Assembly (NCBI GenBank): GCA_029932915.1 | Contig: JAOZPE010000010.1 | Coordinates: 31,340-75,058 of the forward strand | DNA: 43,719 nucleotides | Direction: 5' to 3' | Origin: Candidatus Krumholzibacteriia bacterium | GTDB taxonomy: Bacteria > Krumholzibacteriota > Krumholzibacteriia > JAJRXK01 | Part shown: piece by piece, positions 32,192 through 39,806 of the stretch | How the letters are laid out: the number at the start of each line of letters is the position of its first letter | Numbering within the stretch: position 1 is the first letter of the stretch | The notes under the pieces: model-generated | The model's database searches: none | Seen by the model: only the letters and a program-made list of their open reading frames with translations | What the model was told of the DNA's origin: nothing | Position numbers and translations under genes: made by a program

Positions 32192-33538
32192 ATGAAGCGA
32201 TATCGCCTCTGCCCATCGCAGTGTCTGGCCCTGCTCGCCGCCCTCGTCCTGCTGACGACGAGCCTGCCCCTGCCCGCACCGGACGAGACGGCCGGCCGCG
32301 GCGTCCCGTCCTTCCGCATCGAGGGCATCGCCGATGCACACGCGGGGAACCCCTTCGCGAAACAACAGGGACCCCGCGTCATCCGCGAGATCCGTTTCCA
32401 GGGCAATCACACCACCCATGAATACATCCTGCGGAGGGAACTGGGCTTCCACGAGGGAGACGTCTACGACGACGACGCCCTCAACGACGCCTGGTTCCGC
32501 CTCGAACAGCTCGACTTCATCGCCTACGTCGACATCCAGGTGCAACGCCCCGAGCCCGGACAGGTCGTGCTGATCATCCAGGTGGAGGAGGACCATCGTT
32601 TCGACGGACGCCCGACCCTGCGGTGGACCCGGCGCTTCGACTGGATGTATGGGCTCACGGGCAGGATGATCAACTTCCGCGGGCGCGGGGAGACCCTGTG
32701 GGCCCAGATGCACTGGGGCCACCAGCACCACTACTCGCTGGGCTGGAAGAATCCGTGGATCCTCGGCGGAGCCCACCTCGGCGTGGGCCTGAGCGGCTAC
32801 TACGAGCGCTACCGCTTCGTCTACGAACCCTTCGAGTTCGAGGACATCGGCGGCACCTTCTCCCTGTGGCGCGATCTCCTCTCGCACCTGAGGGCAACAG
32901 CGAGCTACACCTATCGCACAACGAAGATCAGCCATTCCGCCTGGAACGACGTGTACCCGGAGGGCACGACCGACGATCCGTACATCGTCGCCCAGCTCGA
33001 GTACGACAGCCGGGATCTGCGCTACTACCCCAGCCACGGCATCGACGCCCGGGCCAAGGCCACCTTCGGCGCGATCGGAAGCGGCGATCTCGACGCCTAC
33101 ACCTTCTATGAACTCTTCCTCTCGGCCTTCCAGGAGGTTCCCGTGCTGGGGATCCTGGCCGGCCGGGTGAGTTACCTCGGAGCGAGCGACCCCCTGCCGG
33201 TCTACGAGCGCAGCTACCTGGGTGGTCCGTGCGACATCCGCGGCGTCGAATTCTCCAGTGTGCGCGGCGACGAGAACTTCCTGGCCACCATCGAGCTGCG
33301 GCACCCCATCCTCATGGTTCCCCTGCGCGACGGGAAGGCCGTGGGTGTGGGTGTGCACGGCTTCTTCGACTGGGGAACGGCCTGGGAACAGGCGCAGACC
33401 ATCAGCGACGCCGACATGCGCCACGCGGGGGGCGTGGGGTTGCACCTCAACCTCAACACCTACAATCTGCGCTTCGAGTGGGCGTTCAGCGACCGTGACG
33501 GCAACAGCTTCATCTTTGCGGACACCTTCACGTTCTGA
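32192..33538 (+). CDS. Omp85/BamA-like outer-membrane protein with one POTRA domain
   Basis: This 448-residue protein has a signal peptide (about 1-30) and one POTRA domain at about 65-135 (VIREIRFQGNHTTHEYILRR, ALNDAWFRLEQLDFIAYVDI, VLIIQVEED). A barrel follows, containing CDIRGVEF, which fits the conserved (V/I)RG loop-6 motif of Omp85 proteins. It ends ANTFTF-like (ADTFTF), a terminal Phe. Full BamA has five POTRA domains, so this is more like the small BamA/TamA relatives or FhaC-type proteins. The start lacks a Shine-Dalgarno. It lies 40 bases upstream of selD and is read in the same direction. Confidence 0.88.
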   Translation: MKRYRLCPSQCLALLAALVLLTTSLPLPAPDETAGRGVPSFRIEGIADAHAGNPFAKQQGPRVIREIRFQGNHTTHEYILRRELGFHEGDVYDDDALNDAWFRLEQLDFIAYVDIQVQRPEPGQVVLIIQVEEDHRFDGRPTLRWTRRFDWMYGLTGRMINFRGRGETLWAQMHWGHQHHYSLGWKNPWILGGAHLGVGLSGYYERYRFVYEPFEFEDIGGTFSLWRDLLSHLRATASYTYRTTKISHSAWNDVYPEGTTDDPYIVAQLEYDSRDLRYYPSHGIDARAKATFGAIGSGDLDAYTFYELFLSAFQEVPVLGILAGRVSYLGASDPLPVYERSYLGGPCDIRGVEFSSVRGDENFLATIELRHPILMVPLRDGKAVGVGVHGFFDWGTAWEQAQTISDADMRHAGGVGLHLNLNTYNLRFEWAFSDRDGNSFIFADTFTF

Positions 33539-33578
33539 CGGCTCTGTACCTTCCCTCTACCGGAAAGGAGGTGCGGGC

Positions 33579-34634
33579 ATGAGCGCGTCCGAGCGCATCC
33601 GTCTCACCCAACATGCCGGCGCCGCCGGCTGAGCGGCGAAGATGAGCCCGGAGGATCTGGGCCGCATCCTCGAAGGACTTCCCCTGAGTGTCGACGATCC
33701 GCGCGTGCTGGTGGGCTTCGAATCGTCGGACGACGCCGGCGTCTACCAGATCGACGAGGATCGGGCGCTGGTGCTGACCGTCGACGTCATCACTCCCCTG
33801 GTGGACGACCCCCGCGATTTCGGACGCATCGCCGCCACCAACGCCATCAGCGACGTCTGGGCCATGGGGGGCCGTCCCCTGGTCGCGTTGAACATCTCCG
33901 GTTTCGCCGTCGGCCTGCCGGTGGAGGTCTACCAGGAGATCCTCTCCGGGGCCTCGGAAGTGGCTCGCGCAGCCGGAGTGGCCATCGTCGGCGGTCACAC
34001 GATCAAGGACCAGGAGATCAAGTTCGGAATGGCGGTGGTGGGCGAGGTCCACCCCGATCGCATCCTGGCCAACACCGGAGCCCATCCCGGCGACGCGCTG
34101 GTGTTGACCAAGGCCCTGGGAACCTCGGCCCTGGTGACCGCCTTCAAGAACGACGCCTTCGGTGAGGACGACCCGCGCTACCGGGCCATGCTCGCCTCGA
34201 TGACCCGGAGCAACCGTGAAGCGGCGCGCCTGGCGGCGAAGGTGGGCGCGCACGCGGTGACCGACGTCACCGGTTTCGGTCTGAGCGGTCATGCGCTGGA
34301 GATGGCCGAGGGAAGCGGTGTGTGTTTCGAGATCTCCTTCTCCGCCCTGCCGGTGTTGGAAGGAGCGATGGAGATGCTCCAGGAGAACTTCACCTGCGCC
34401 GGCGGCCATTCCAATCGGGAACGCGCGCGGGGAAAGATGGAGATCCCCGACGGCATGGAGCGTTTCGAGGAATACCTCCTGCACGATCCCCAGACCTCGG
34501 GCGGCCTGCTCATGGCCCTTCCTCCCGAAGAAGCGGCCGCGGCCGCCGCGCAACTGTCGGCCTCGGGCCACGCGGCGGCGGTGATCGGTCGTGTACTTCC
34601 CGTACAGGGCGCTCCCCTGCAGATCGTCCGCTGA
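33579..34634 (+). CDS. selD: Selenide, water dikinase, selenocysteine-containing (UGA at 33630-33632)
   Basis: SelD makes selenophosphate from selenide and ATP. The real start is ATG 33579, with AAAGGAGGT six bases upstream. Codon 18 is TGA (33630-33632), flanked by IRLTQHAGAAG before and AAKMSPEDL after. This aligns with the E. coli SelD stretch around Cys17 and Lys20, so UGA encodes selenocysteine and the enzyme has 351 residues. Further SelD motifs are ESSDDAGVY, DFGRIAATNAISDVWAMGG, IVGGHTIKD, TDVTGFGLSGH and DPQTSGGLL. The second Cys of the usual C/U-G-C-K loop is Ala here; the catalytic Lys is kept. A conventional call would start at ATG 33642 and lose the active site. Selenocysteine machinery (selA, selB, selC) must lie elsewhere. 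Confidence 0.95.
33641..33668 (+). promoter_or_regulatory. Predicted bacterial SECIS element of selD
   Basis: GCCCGG (33646-33651) pairs with CTGGGC (33657-33662, one G-U pair) around the loop AGGAU, and GATG (33641-33644) can pair with CATC (33665-33668) below. The apical loop begins 19 bases after the UGA and has G as its second base, which fits the published rule for bacterial SECIS elements read by SelB (loop 16-37 bases downstream, G in the first two loop positions). Confidence 0.7.
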
Positions 34635-34703
34635 GATCCTTGCGTCGTCCGCCCCGGGAGATTATCTCTAGATGGACCGCCCGGGTGGTCAGCACGGGCG
34701 AAG

Positions 34704-34827
34704 GTGATTGTACTCTTTTGGACTGACAGGAGTGTGTGGGTCACGATCCAGATGACTCAGTGACAATCACCCGCTGATTTGGCAAAGAAGTTCCCCGCTC
34801 GTTGTTTCGCGCTCCCAACAGTGATTG
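34704..34827 (+). repeat. Three copies of GTGATTG upstream of the NYN-S1 gene
   Basis: GTGATTGT (34704-34711), its inverted copy ACAATCAC (34763-34770) and a third direct copy GTGATTG (34821-34827) lie in the 242-base gap before ATG 34877. They could be regulator binding sites or arms of a long stem. An almost palindromic GACCGCCCGGGTGGTC (34676-34691) may end the selD message. No convincing -35/-10 pair is seen. Confidence 0.4.
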
Positions 34828-34876
34828 AACGAGCCTCCTACTTTGGAACGACCCATGTCACGGATTGGAGCTGAAC

Positions 34877-35851
34877 ATGTCCGAACGCGTCGCCGTCTAC
34901 ATCGATGGAGCCAACGCCTACTTCGCACAGAAGGAAGCCCTGAACTGGTGGATCGACTGGCCCTCCTTCCTTCGGTGGGCCGGCGAAGGACGTGAAGTGG
35001 TCAGTGCGCGCTGGTACCAATCGTATCGCAATCCGCCCGAGCCTGAACAGGAGCGCTTCCTGCACCATCTGACACTGGTGGGTTTCGCCGTCCGCAAGAA
35101 GATCCTCAAGAGCATCTACGACCGCGAGACCGGCCAGACCTCACTCAAGGGCAACCTCAACGTCGAACTGGTCATCGACGCATTGACCGAGGCCGCGCAC
35201 TACGACACGGTCATCCTCGTCACCGGAGACAGCGATTTCGTACCCCTGGTCGAGGCCCTGAGGGTGCGCGGCAAGCGGGTCATCGTCGCCGCGACCCAGC
35301 AGAACGTTGCGGTCGAACTGCGACAGGCGGTCGGCGTGAACTACGTCGATCTGCGCGACCTGCGCGACCGCATCGAGAGCGACAAGCGTGGACCCGAGCG
35401 CGTCACGGTCGCCGACAATGGCTATGAGCCACCCCGGGAGGATCCCAACCGGGGAAACGGTGATGAGTGGGTGGAAGACGATGACGAATACGTCGACGAC
35501 GGTGAACCCAATGGCAACCTCCGCGGCAACGAGAACGACCACTACAAGGTGACTTCGGCCCTGGATCCGAATCCGCCCTCGGTTCCGCACGAGAACATCG
35601 ACCTGCCCCAGGAGGGCGAGATCATCCGCTGCCACGTACAGGCGGTGAAGAAATACGGCGTCTTCCTCGATCTGCACGAGAGCGCCAAGACCCTCCTGCA
35701 CGTCAAGGACATGCACCGGGGCTACGTGGCCGACGCGGCCGAGTACTACCGGGTGGGCGAGGAAGTGACCGTCCAGGTGGTGGGCATCGACTGGAGCCGC
35801 CAGCCACCGGAGGTCCGCGTACAGGTTGTCACCCCGGAGATGGAGTACTAG
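34877..35851 (+). CDS. NYN-domain (LabA-like) ribonuclease fused to an S1 RNA-binding domain
   Basis: The start is ATG 34877 with GGAG six bases upstream; 324 residues. The NYN/PIN-like domain (about 3-165) has the expected metal-binding acids: Asp10 in AVYIDGANAYF, Asp101 in ELVIDAL, Asp118 and Asp120 in LVTGDSDFVPLV. A very acidic linker (about 180-235) joins it to an S1 OB-fold (about 245-318) with GEIIRCHVQAVKKYGVFLDL and LLHVKDM. NYN proteins are RNases or RNase-like; S1 domains bind RNA. The fusion suggests a targeted endoribonuclease in RNA decay or translation control. I infer nuclease activity from the conserved acids. It ends nine bases before the PAP2 gene. Confidence 0.9.
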   Translation: MSERVAVYIDGANAYFAQKEALNWWIDWPSFLRWAGEGREVVSARWYQSYRNPPEPEQERFLHHLTLVGFAVRKKILKSIYDRETGQTSLKGNLNVELVIDALTEAAHYDTVILVTGDSDFVPLVEALRVRGKRVIVAATQQNVAVELRQAVGVNYVDLRDLRDRIESDKRGPERVTVADNGYEPPREDPNRGNGDEWVEDDDEYVDDGEPNGNLRGNENDHYKVTSALDPNPPSVPHENIDLPQEGEIIRCHVQAVKKYGVFLDLHESAKTLLHVKDMHRGYVADAAEYYRVGEEVTVQVVGIDWSRQPPEVRVQVVTPEMEY

Positions 35852-35860
35852 GCTCGCGCC

Positions 35861-36676
35861 ATGGCGCGTATCCTTCCCGTCCTCCTGTTGGTGACCCTGC
35901 TCATCGGGCCCGGGCTGTGCCCAGCCCGGGCCACGCTCTACGAGGCCTCCTCCTATCCCTACGAACTGGAGACCACCCGCGAGGTGGCCCTCTTCGGCAC
36001 CGGAGCGGCACTGCTGGGCCTGTCGGTGATCCTCCACGACACCTTCACCCCCTCGGCCGAGCAGATCGACGCCCTGTCAGCGGCCCCTGCGAGCGGAGGC
36101 ATCGACGCCCCGGCCCGCCGCCGCTGGTCGCCGACGGCCTCGAGGATCAGCGACCTGGGCGTGGGTCTGGGTCAGGCCGCACTGGTGATCCAGGCCGGTG
36201 AGGCGGCCCTGGACGACGACAGCGCCGCGGCGGCCGCGATGTACGGGGAGACCGTCCTGCTCACCGTCGGCGCCACCCAACTGTTGAAGGTGCTCATCCA
36301 CCGACCCCGTCCCTTCCTCTACAATCCCGACCCGGACATTCCCGAGCGGGTACGGCGAAGCTCCGACGCGTGGCGCTCGTTCCCTTCCGGCCACACCGCC
36401 CTGGCCTTCGCCGCCGCGCTGCAGTTCGGCTTGATCCACGAACGGCTGCACCCGCACAGCTCGGGCTGGGGATGGAGTGTGGGGCTCTCGGTGGCCACCC
36501 TCACCGGCTGCCTGCGCTACGTGGCGGGCAAGCACTACCCCAGCGACATCCTGGCCGGAGCAGTCCTGGGCTCCTTCGTGGGCTGGCTCGTCCCCACCCT
36601 GCACGAGGTGGACGAGGACGGCGAGTGGGGAGGCGAGCTGCCTGCCCCGACCCTCAGCTTCGGTTTCGCGTTCTAG
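35861..36676 (+). CDS. PAP2 superfamily phosphatase
   Basis: This 271-residue protein carries all three PAP2 catalytic motifs: KVLIHRPRP (Lys143, Arg150), FPSGHT (175-178, His178), and RYVAGKHYPSD (Arg219, His225, Asp229). A signal peptide or first helix occupies about 1-24, and further hydrophobic helices lie at about 40-58, 100-112, 128-147, 178-193, 205-220 and 228-245. The C-terminus ends in LSFGFAF, with a terminal Phe unusual for inner-membrane PAP2 proteins. Such enzymes dephosphorylate undecaprenyl pyrophosphate or phosphatidic acid; the substrate is not shown. It starts 10 bases after the NYN-S1 stop, with a weak ribosome site, so coupling is likely. Confidence 0.92.
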   Translation: MARILPVLLLVTLLIGPGLCPARATLYEASSYPYELETTREVALFGTGAALLGLSVILHDTFTPSAEQIDALSAAPASGGIDAPARRRWSPTASRISDLGVGLGQAALVIQAGEAALDDDSAAAAAMYGETVLLTVGATQLLKVLIHRPRPFLYNPDPDIPERVRRSSDAWRSFPSGHTALAFAAALQFGLIHERLHPHSSGWGWSVGLSVATLTGCLRYVAGKHYPSDILAGAVLGSFVGWLVPTLHEVDEDGEWGGELPAPTLSFGFAF

Positions 36677-36695
36677 TTCAGATATGACAGCGAGG

Positions 36696-36771
36696 CGCCA
36701 TGCCGGCAGCGATGTCCTGGACCGACGTCAGCTCGCCATGCCGGCAGCAGGGCTGCTGGACCGGCAGCCGT
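36696..36771. repeat. Two tandem imperfect copies of a 38-base unit
   Basis: CGCCATGCCGGCAGC begins copies at 36696 and 36734; each continues with a block ending CTGGACCG. The pair fills the 98-base gap between the converging PAP2 and arginase-family genes. GCCGGCAGC / GCTGCTGGACCGGC can fold into hairpins, so the unit may serve as a terminator or a small mobile-type repeat. Confidence 0.65.
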
Positions 36772-36774
36772 GCA

Positions 36775-37725
36775 CTAGGCCGACGGCGGTGCGAAACGGT
36801 AGCCGGCGATCTTGAACGCCAGCCGGGCGGCGACCGTCTCGTTCACCTGGCCGTGGGGCTGGGGTACGGTCTCGCAGATGTCGGCTCCCATGAGTTCGCC
36901 CCCGCCCTGGCGGAGAAGGGCGCGCAGCACGGCCATCGTCCGCGCCCAGCTCAAGCCCCCCGGCTGGGGCGTTCCCGTACCGGGGGCCAGGTGGACCTCC
37001 AGACCATCCACATCGACGGTGAGATAGAGCGGCCCTTCGACCGCGCGCAGCGCGGCGAGCAGAGCATCGAAGCCTCCGGGCGTCTCGATCCGGTGCGCGT
37101 ACCAGGTCTCGATGCGCGGATCCTCCCGGGCCAGGCGGAATTCCGCGGCCTCGGCGCTGCGGATGCCCACCGCCACGAGGCGGCCCACTCCCAGGTCGAG
37201 TACCCGGCGCATCGCACAGGCGTGGTTGAGACGGCTGCCGTGGTAGCTCTCGCGCAGGTCGGCGTGCGCGTCGATCTGCACCACCGTCCACCGCTGCGGA
37301 GGCGGGACCTCCGGTCCGGACAGCAACGCTTCGAGCAGAGCGGCGGTGACCGAATGTTCGCCACCGAGTCCGAGCAGCAGGGGAAGGGGACGGTCGCCCC
37401 GGCGCTCGAGCCTCTCACGGACGAGACGGGTCAAGCGGGGGAGATAGCTCTCCGGCGGCTCTCCGGCCTCGGCCTCCAGGCGCGGCAACACGTGGTAGCG
37501 CAGACTTCCCTCGTGCTCGAATTCGAGCTCCTCGTCGAAGCTCTCCAGGTGCAGGCTGGCCCGCAGGATGGCGTCCGGAGCGGCTGCGGTTCCCTTCCCA
37601 TAACTGACCGTGCCCTCCAGCGCGGCCCGTGCGATCAGGACATCGGCCCCTTCGAGGGAAGAGCCCGGGAGTTCCAGGAAGGTGGGGGTCGATCCCATGG
37701 CTTCATCCAGCTCCGATGGCCTCAT
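36775..37725 (-). CDS. Arginase/agmatinase family ureohydrolase
   Basis: This 316-residue protein starts at ATG 37725, overlapping the phosphohexomutase stop as ATGA; an ATG at 37698 is the alternative. The binuclear manganese ligands are visible: His124 in GGEHSVT, Asp152/His154/Asp156 in QIDAHADLR, and Asp238/Asp240 in LTVDVDGLEVHLAPG. The agmatinase-like EGTVSYGKGTAAAPDAI lies near residue 38, and GTGTPQPGGLSW follows the second metal site. The usual Asp-Pro after the second site is Glu-Val here. It probably hydrolyses agmatine or another guanidino compound to urea and an amine; the exact substrate is open. No polyamine gene is adjacent. Confidence 0.93.
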   Translation of the reverse strand: MRPSELDEAMGSTPTFLELPGSSLEGADVLIARAALEGTVSYGKGTAAAPDAILRASLHLESFDEELEFEHEGSLRYHVLPRLEAEAGEPPESYLPRLTRLVRERLERRGDRPLPLLLGLGGEHSVTAALLEALLSGPEVPPPQRWTVVQIDAHADLRESYHGSRLNHACAMRRVLDLGVGRLVAVGIRSAEAAEFRLAREDPRIETWYAHRIETPGGFDALLAALRAVEGPLYLTVDVDGLEVHLAPGTGTPQPGGLSWARTMAVLRALLRQGGGELMGADICETVPQPHGQVNETVAARLAFKIAGYRFAPPSA

Positions 37726-39554
37726 CCCAGTTGCTCGATCCGCCGCAGCAGATCCTCGACCAACTCGTCCATGCGCTCGCGCGCACGGCTCTCGGCCTCG
37801 GCCATGCTCTCGTCCTCGCCCACGGAGTGGACCAGCTCGAAGTAGAGCTTGAGCTTGGGTTCGGTCCCGCTGGGACGCAACAGGATGCGGGTCGCGTCGT
37901 CGAGCAGCAGGGCGAGGACATTGCTCGCGGGCAGACCCTCGGGAAGGGAAGGCGCCGGCATCTCGCTGTCCGCAGCCGGAGTCGCCCCCTCCGGCCGGCC
38001 TTCGCCCTGGGCCTCGCCGGCCGCCGGCGCGAGTGCCCTGGTGTGGCCGTCGAGATAGTCGAGCATCCAGGCGACCGGACGTGGGCCGATGCGCTCGGGG
38101 GGATGCTTGCGGACCGCGTCCATGATGGCGGCGATCCGGTCCGCGCCCTCCAGGCCCGGCAGCACCAGACTCTTCTGACGCGTCAGGTGCAGGCCGTGGC
38201 GACGGTGGATCTCCTCGAGGACCTCCAACACGCTGCGGCCGCGGTCGTGGTAGACCGCCGTGAGCTCGGCGAAGATCAGCGCGGCGGAGATGCCGTCCTT
38301 GTCGGCGGTGACCCTTCCCACCGAATAGCCCAGGGCCTCCTCGTAGCCCAGCAACATCTCCTCGCCCCGCTCGCGTTGGCGCTGCTGGGCCAGGTTCGCG
38401 ATCCACTTGAAACCGGTGAGGGTCTCCCCGTAGGCCGCCCCGTGGGCCGCAGCCATCTTCGAGAGCAGACGGGAGGAGACGATGGTGGTCACCAGGAGCG
38501 GCCGGATGTCGGCAGGCAGGTTCTCGGTCAACAGGTAATGGGCCAGCAGAACCCCGATCTGATCTCCGGTGAGCATCCGGTACCCACCGCTTCCATCGCG
38601 CACCGCCACCGCCAGGCGGTCGGCGTCGGGGTCGTTGGCCAGCACGAGATCGGCGTCCACCTTCCGGGCCCGGGCCAGCGCGAGGTCCATCGCCCCTTCT
38701 TCCTCGGGGTTGGGGAAGCGCACGGTGGGAAAGTCCCCGTCCGGCGTGAACTGTTCCTCGACCAGATGGAGCGGGCAGTAGCCGGCCCGGCGGAACGCCT
38801 CCACCACCGCTTCACCGCCGACTCCGTGCAGGGGGGTGTAGACGATGTCCAGGGAACTCGTCACCTCGGGATGCCGCCTCAGGCGCAGGATGTCGTCGAG
38901 ATAGTCGTCCAGCATCTTGCGGCCGACGTCGCGCACCAGGCCGGCGTCGCGGGCCTCATCGAGCATCGCCAACGGCACTTCCTGCAGACTCGAGATGGCC
39001 TCGATGGCAGCGGCGATCCCCTCGTCGTGGGGAGGGATGATCTGGGCGCCGTTGCCCCAGTACACCTTGTAGCCGTTGTAACGGGGGGGATTGTGGCTGG
39101 CGGTGACCATCACTCCGGCCGCCGCGCCGAGAGCCCGCACCGCCACCGCCACCAGCGGGGTCGGCGCCAGGCGCAAGAAGAGATGGACCCTCACCCCCAG
39201 CCCGGCCAGCACCTCTGCGGTGTCCCGGGCGAAGGCGGCCGAGAGATGACGGGCATCGTAGCCCACCACCACGCCCCGCTCGGCGGCGTCCTCGACCGTC
39301 TCCAGGAGATAGCGGCCCAGTCCACAGCTCACCCGCCGCACGAGGGCCCGGTTCATGCGGCCCGGACCGGGTCCGAGCACCCCCCGCAGACCCGCCGTAC
39401 CGAAATGCAGGCTGTGGGCGAAGCCCTCACGAAGCGCCTCTTCGTCGTTCTTCTCCAGGGCGGCCTTCAGCTCCGCCCGGGTGTCGGGATCGGGATCCTC
39501 CTGGAGCCAGGCCTCGGCCCGGCGGCGGAGTTCTTCGACGGAAACGGGGTGCAT
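37722..39554 (-). CDS. Phosphoglucomutase/phosphomannomutase
   Basis: The start is ATG 39554 with GGGGAAG six bases upstream, giving 610 residues; the frame open to 41231 is antisense noise. The alpha-D-phosphohexomutase layout is clear: LHFGTAGLRGVLGPG near residue 50, the catalytic phosphoserine loop MVTASHNPPRYNGYK near 150, the metal loop LANDPDADRLAVAV near 310, a sugar-binding GYEEALGY, and the C-terminal phosphate site LLRPSGTEPKLKLYF. It interconverts hexose-1- and hexose-6-phosphates. Length and loops fit the PGM2/PgcA type. An Ala/Gly/Pro-rich insert of about 35 residues lies before the last domain. It is coupled to the arginase-family gene. Confidence 0.95.
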   Translation of the reverse strand: MHPVSVEELRRRAEAWLQEDPDPDTRAELKAALEKNDEEALREGFAHSLHFGTAGLRGVLGPGPGRMNRALVRRVSCGLGRYLLETVEDAAERGVVVGYDARHLSAAFARDTAEVLAGLGVRVHLFLRLAPTPLVAVAVRALGAAAGVMVTASHNPPRYNGYKVYWGNGAQIIPPHDEGIAAAIEAISSLQEVPLAMLDEARDAGLVRDVGRKMLDDYLDDILRLRRHPEVTSSLDIVYTPLHGVGGEAVVEAFRRAGYCPLHLVEEQFTPDGDFPTVRFPNPEEEGAMDLALARARKVDADLVLANDPDADRLAVAVRDGSGGYRMLTGDQIGVLLAHYLLTENLPADIRPLLVTTIVSSRLLSKMAAAHGAAYGETLTGFKWIANLAQQRQRERGEEMLLGYEEALGYSVGRVTADKDGISAALIFAELTAVYHDRGRSVLEVLEEIHRRHGLHLTRQKSLVLPGLEGADRIAAIMDAVRKHPPERIGPRPVAWMLDYLDGHTRALAPAAGEAQGEGRPEGATPAADSEMPAPSLPEGLPASNVLALLLDDATRILLRPSGTEPKLKLYFELVHSVGEDESMAEAESRARERMDELVEDLLRRIEQLG

Positions 39555-39726
39555 CGCGGACTTCCCCTCGTTGCGGTGATCGGGCCACGGGCGTCGGTGG
39601 CGGGGGCCTCGGCGGGCATCGGGGCAAAGCTCCCGCGGGAGCGATCCGGCGTCCCAGGCGGGCCCGAACGTGGATTTCCAGACTAGGCCCTCCGGCGAAC
39701 GGGAGCAAGCCGGCGGCAGGCGGAAA

Positions 39727-39755
39727 TTGACGTGGGGCGGCTTTGTGCGTATCCA
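39727..39755 (+). promoter_or_regulatory. Candidate promoter of the small barrel gene
   Basis: TTGACG (39727-39732) and TATCCA (39750-39755) are 17 bases apart, about 52 bases upstream of ATG 39807. The -35 is good and the -10 weak. The rest of the 252-base gap (39555-39806) shows nothing notable. Confidence 0.35.
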
Positions 39756-39806
39756 GGGTTCTCGAAGCCCATCTTCGCCAGGATCCAGTCGAGGAGTTGC
39801 CGGACC

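Noticed and set aside
33579-33632. Short ORF ending in TGA as a leader peptide for selD
   Set aside because: The residues before and after the TGA align in one frame with the conserved SelD N-terminus, so read-through as selenocysteine is the better reading.
34635-34876. Possible tRNA-Sec (selC) in the gap after selD
   Set aside because: No T-loop GTTCRA sequence, no eight-base acceptor pairing and no CCA-type end could be found.
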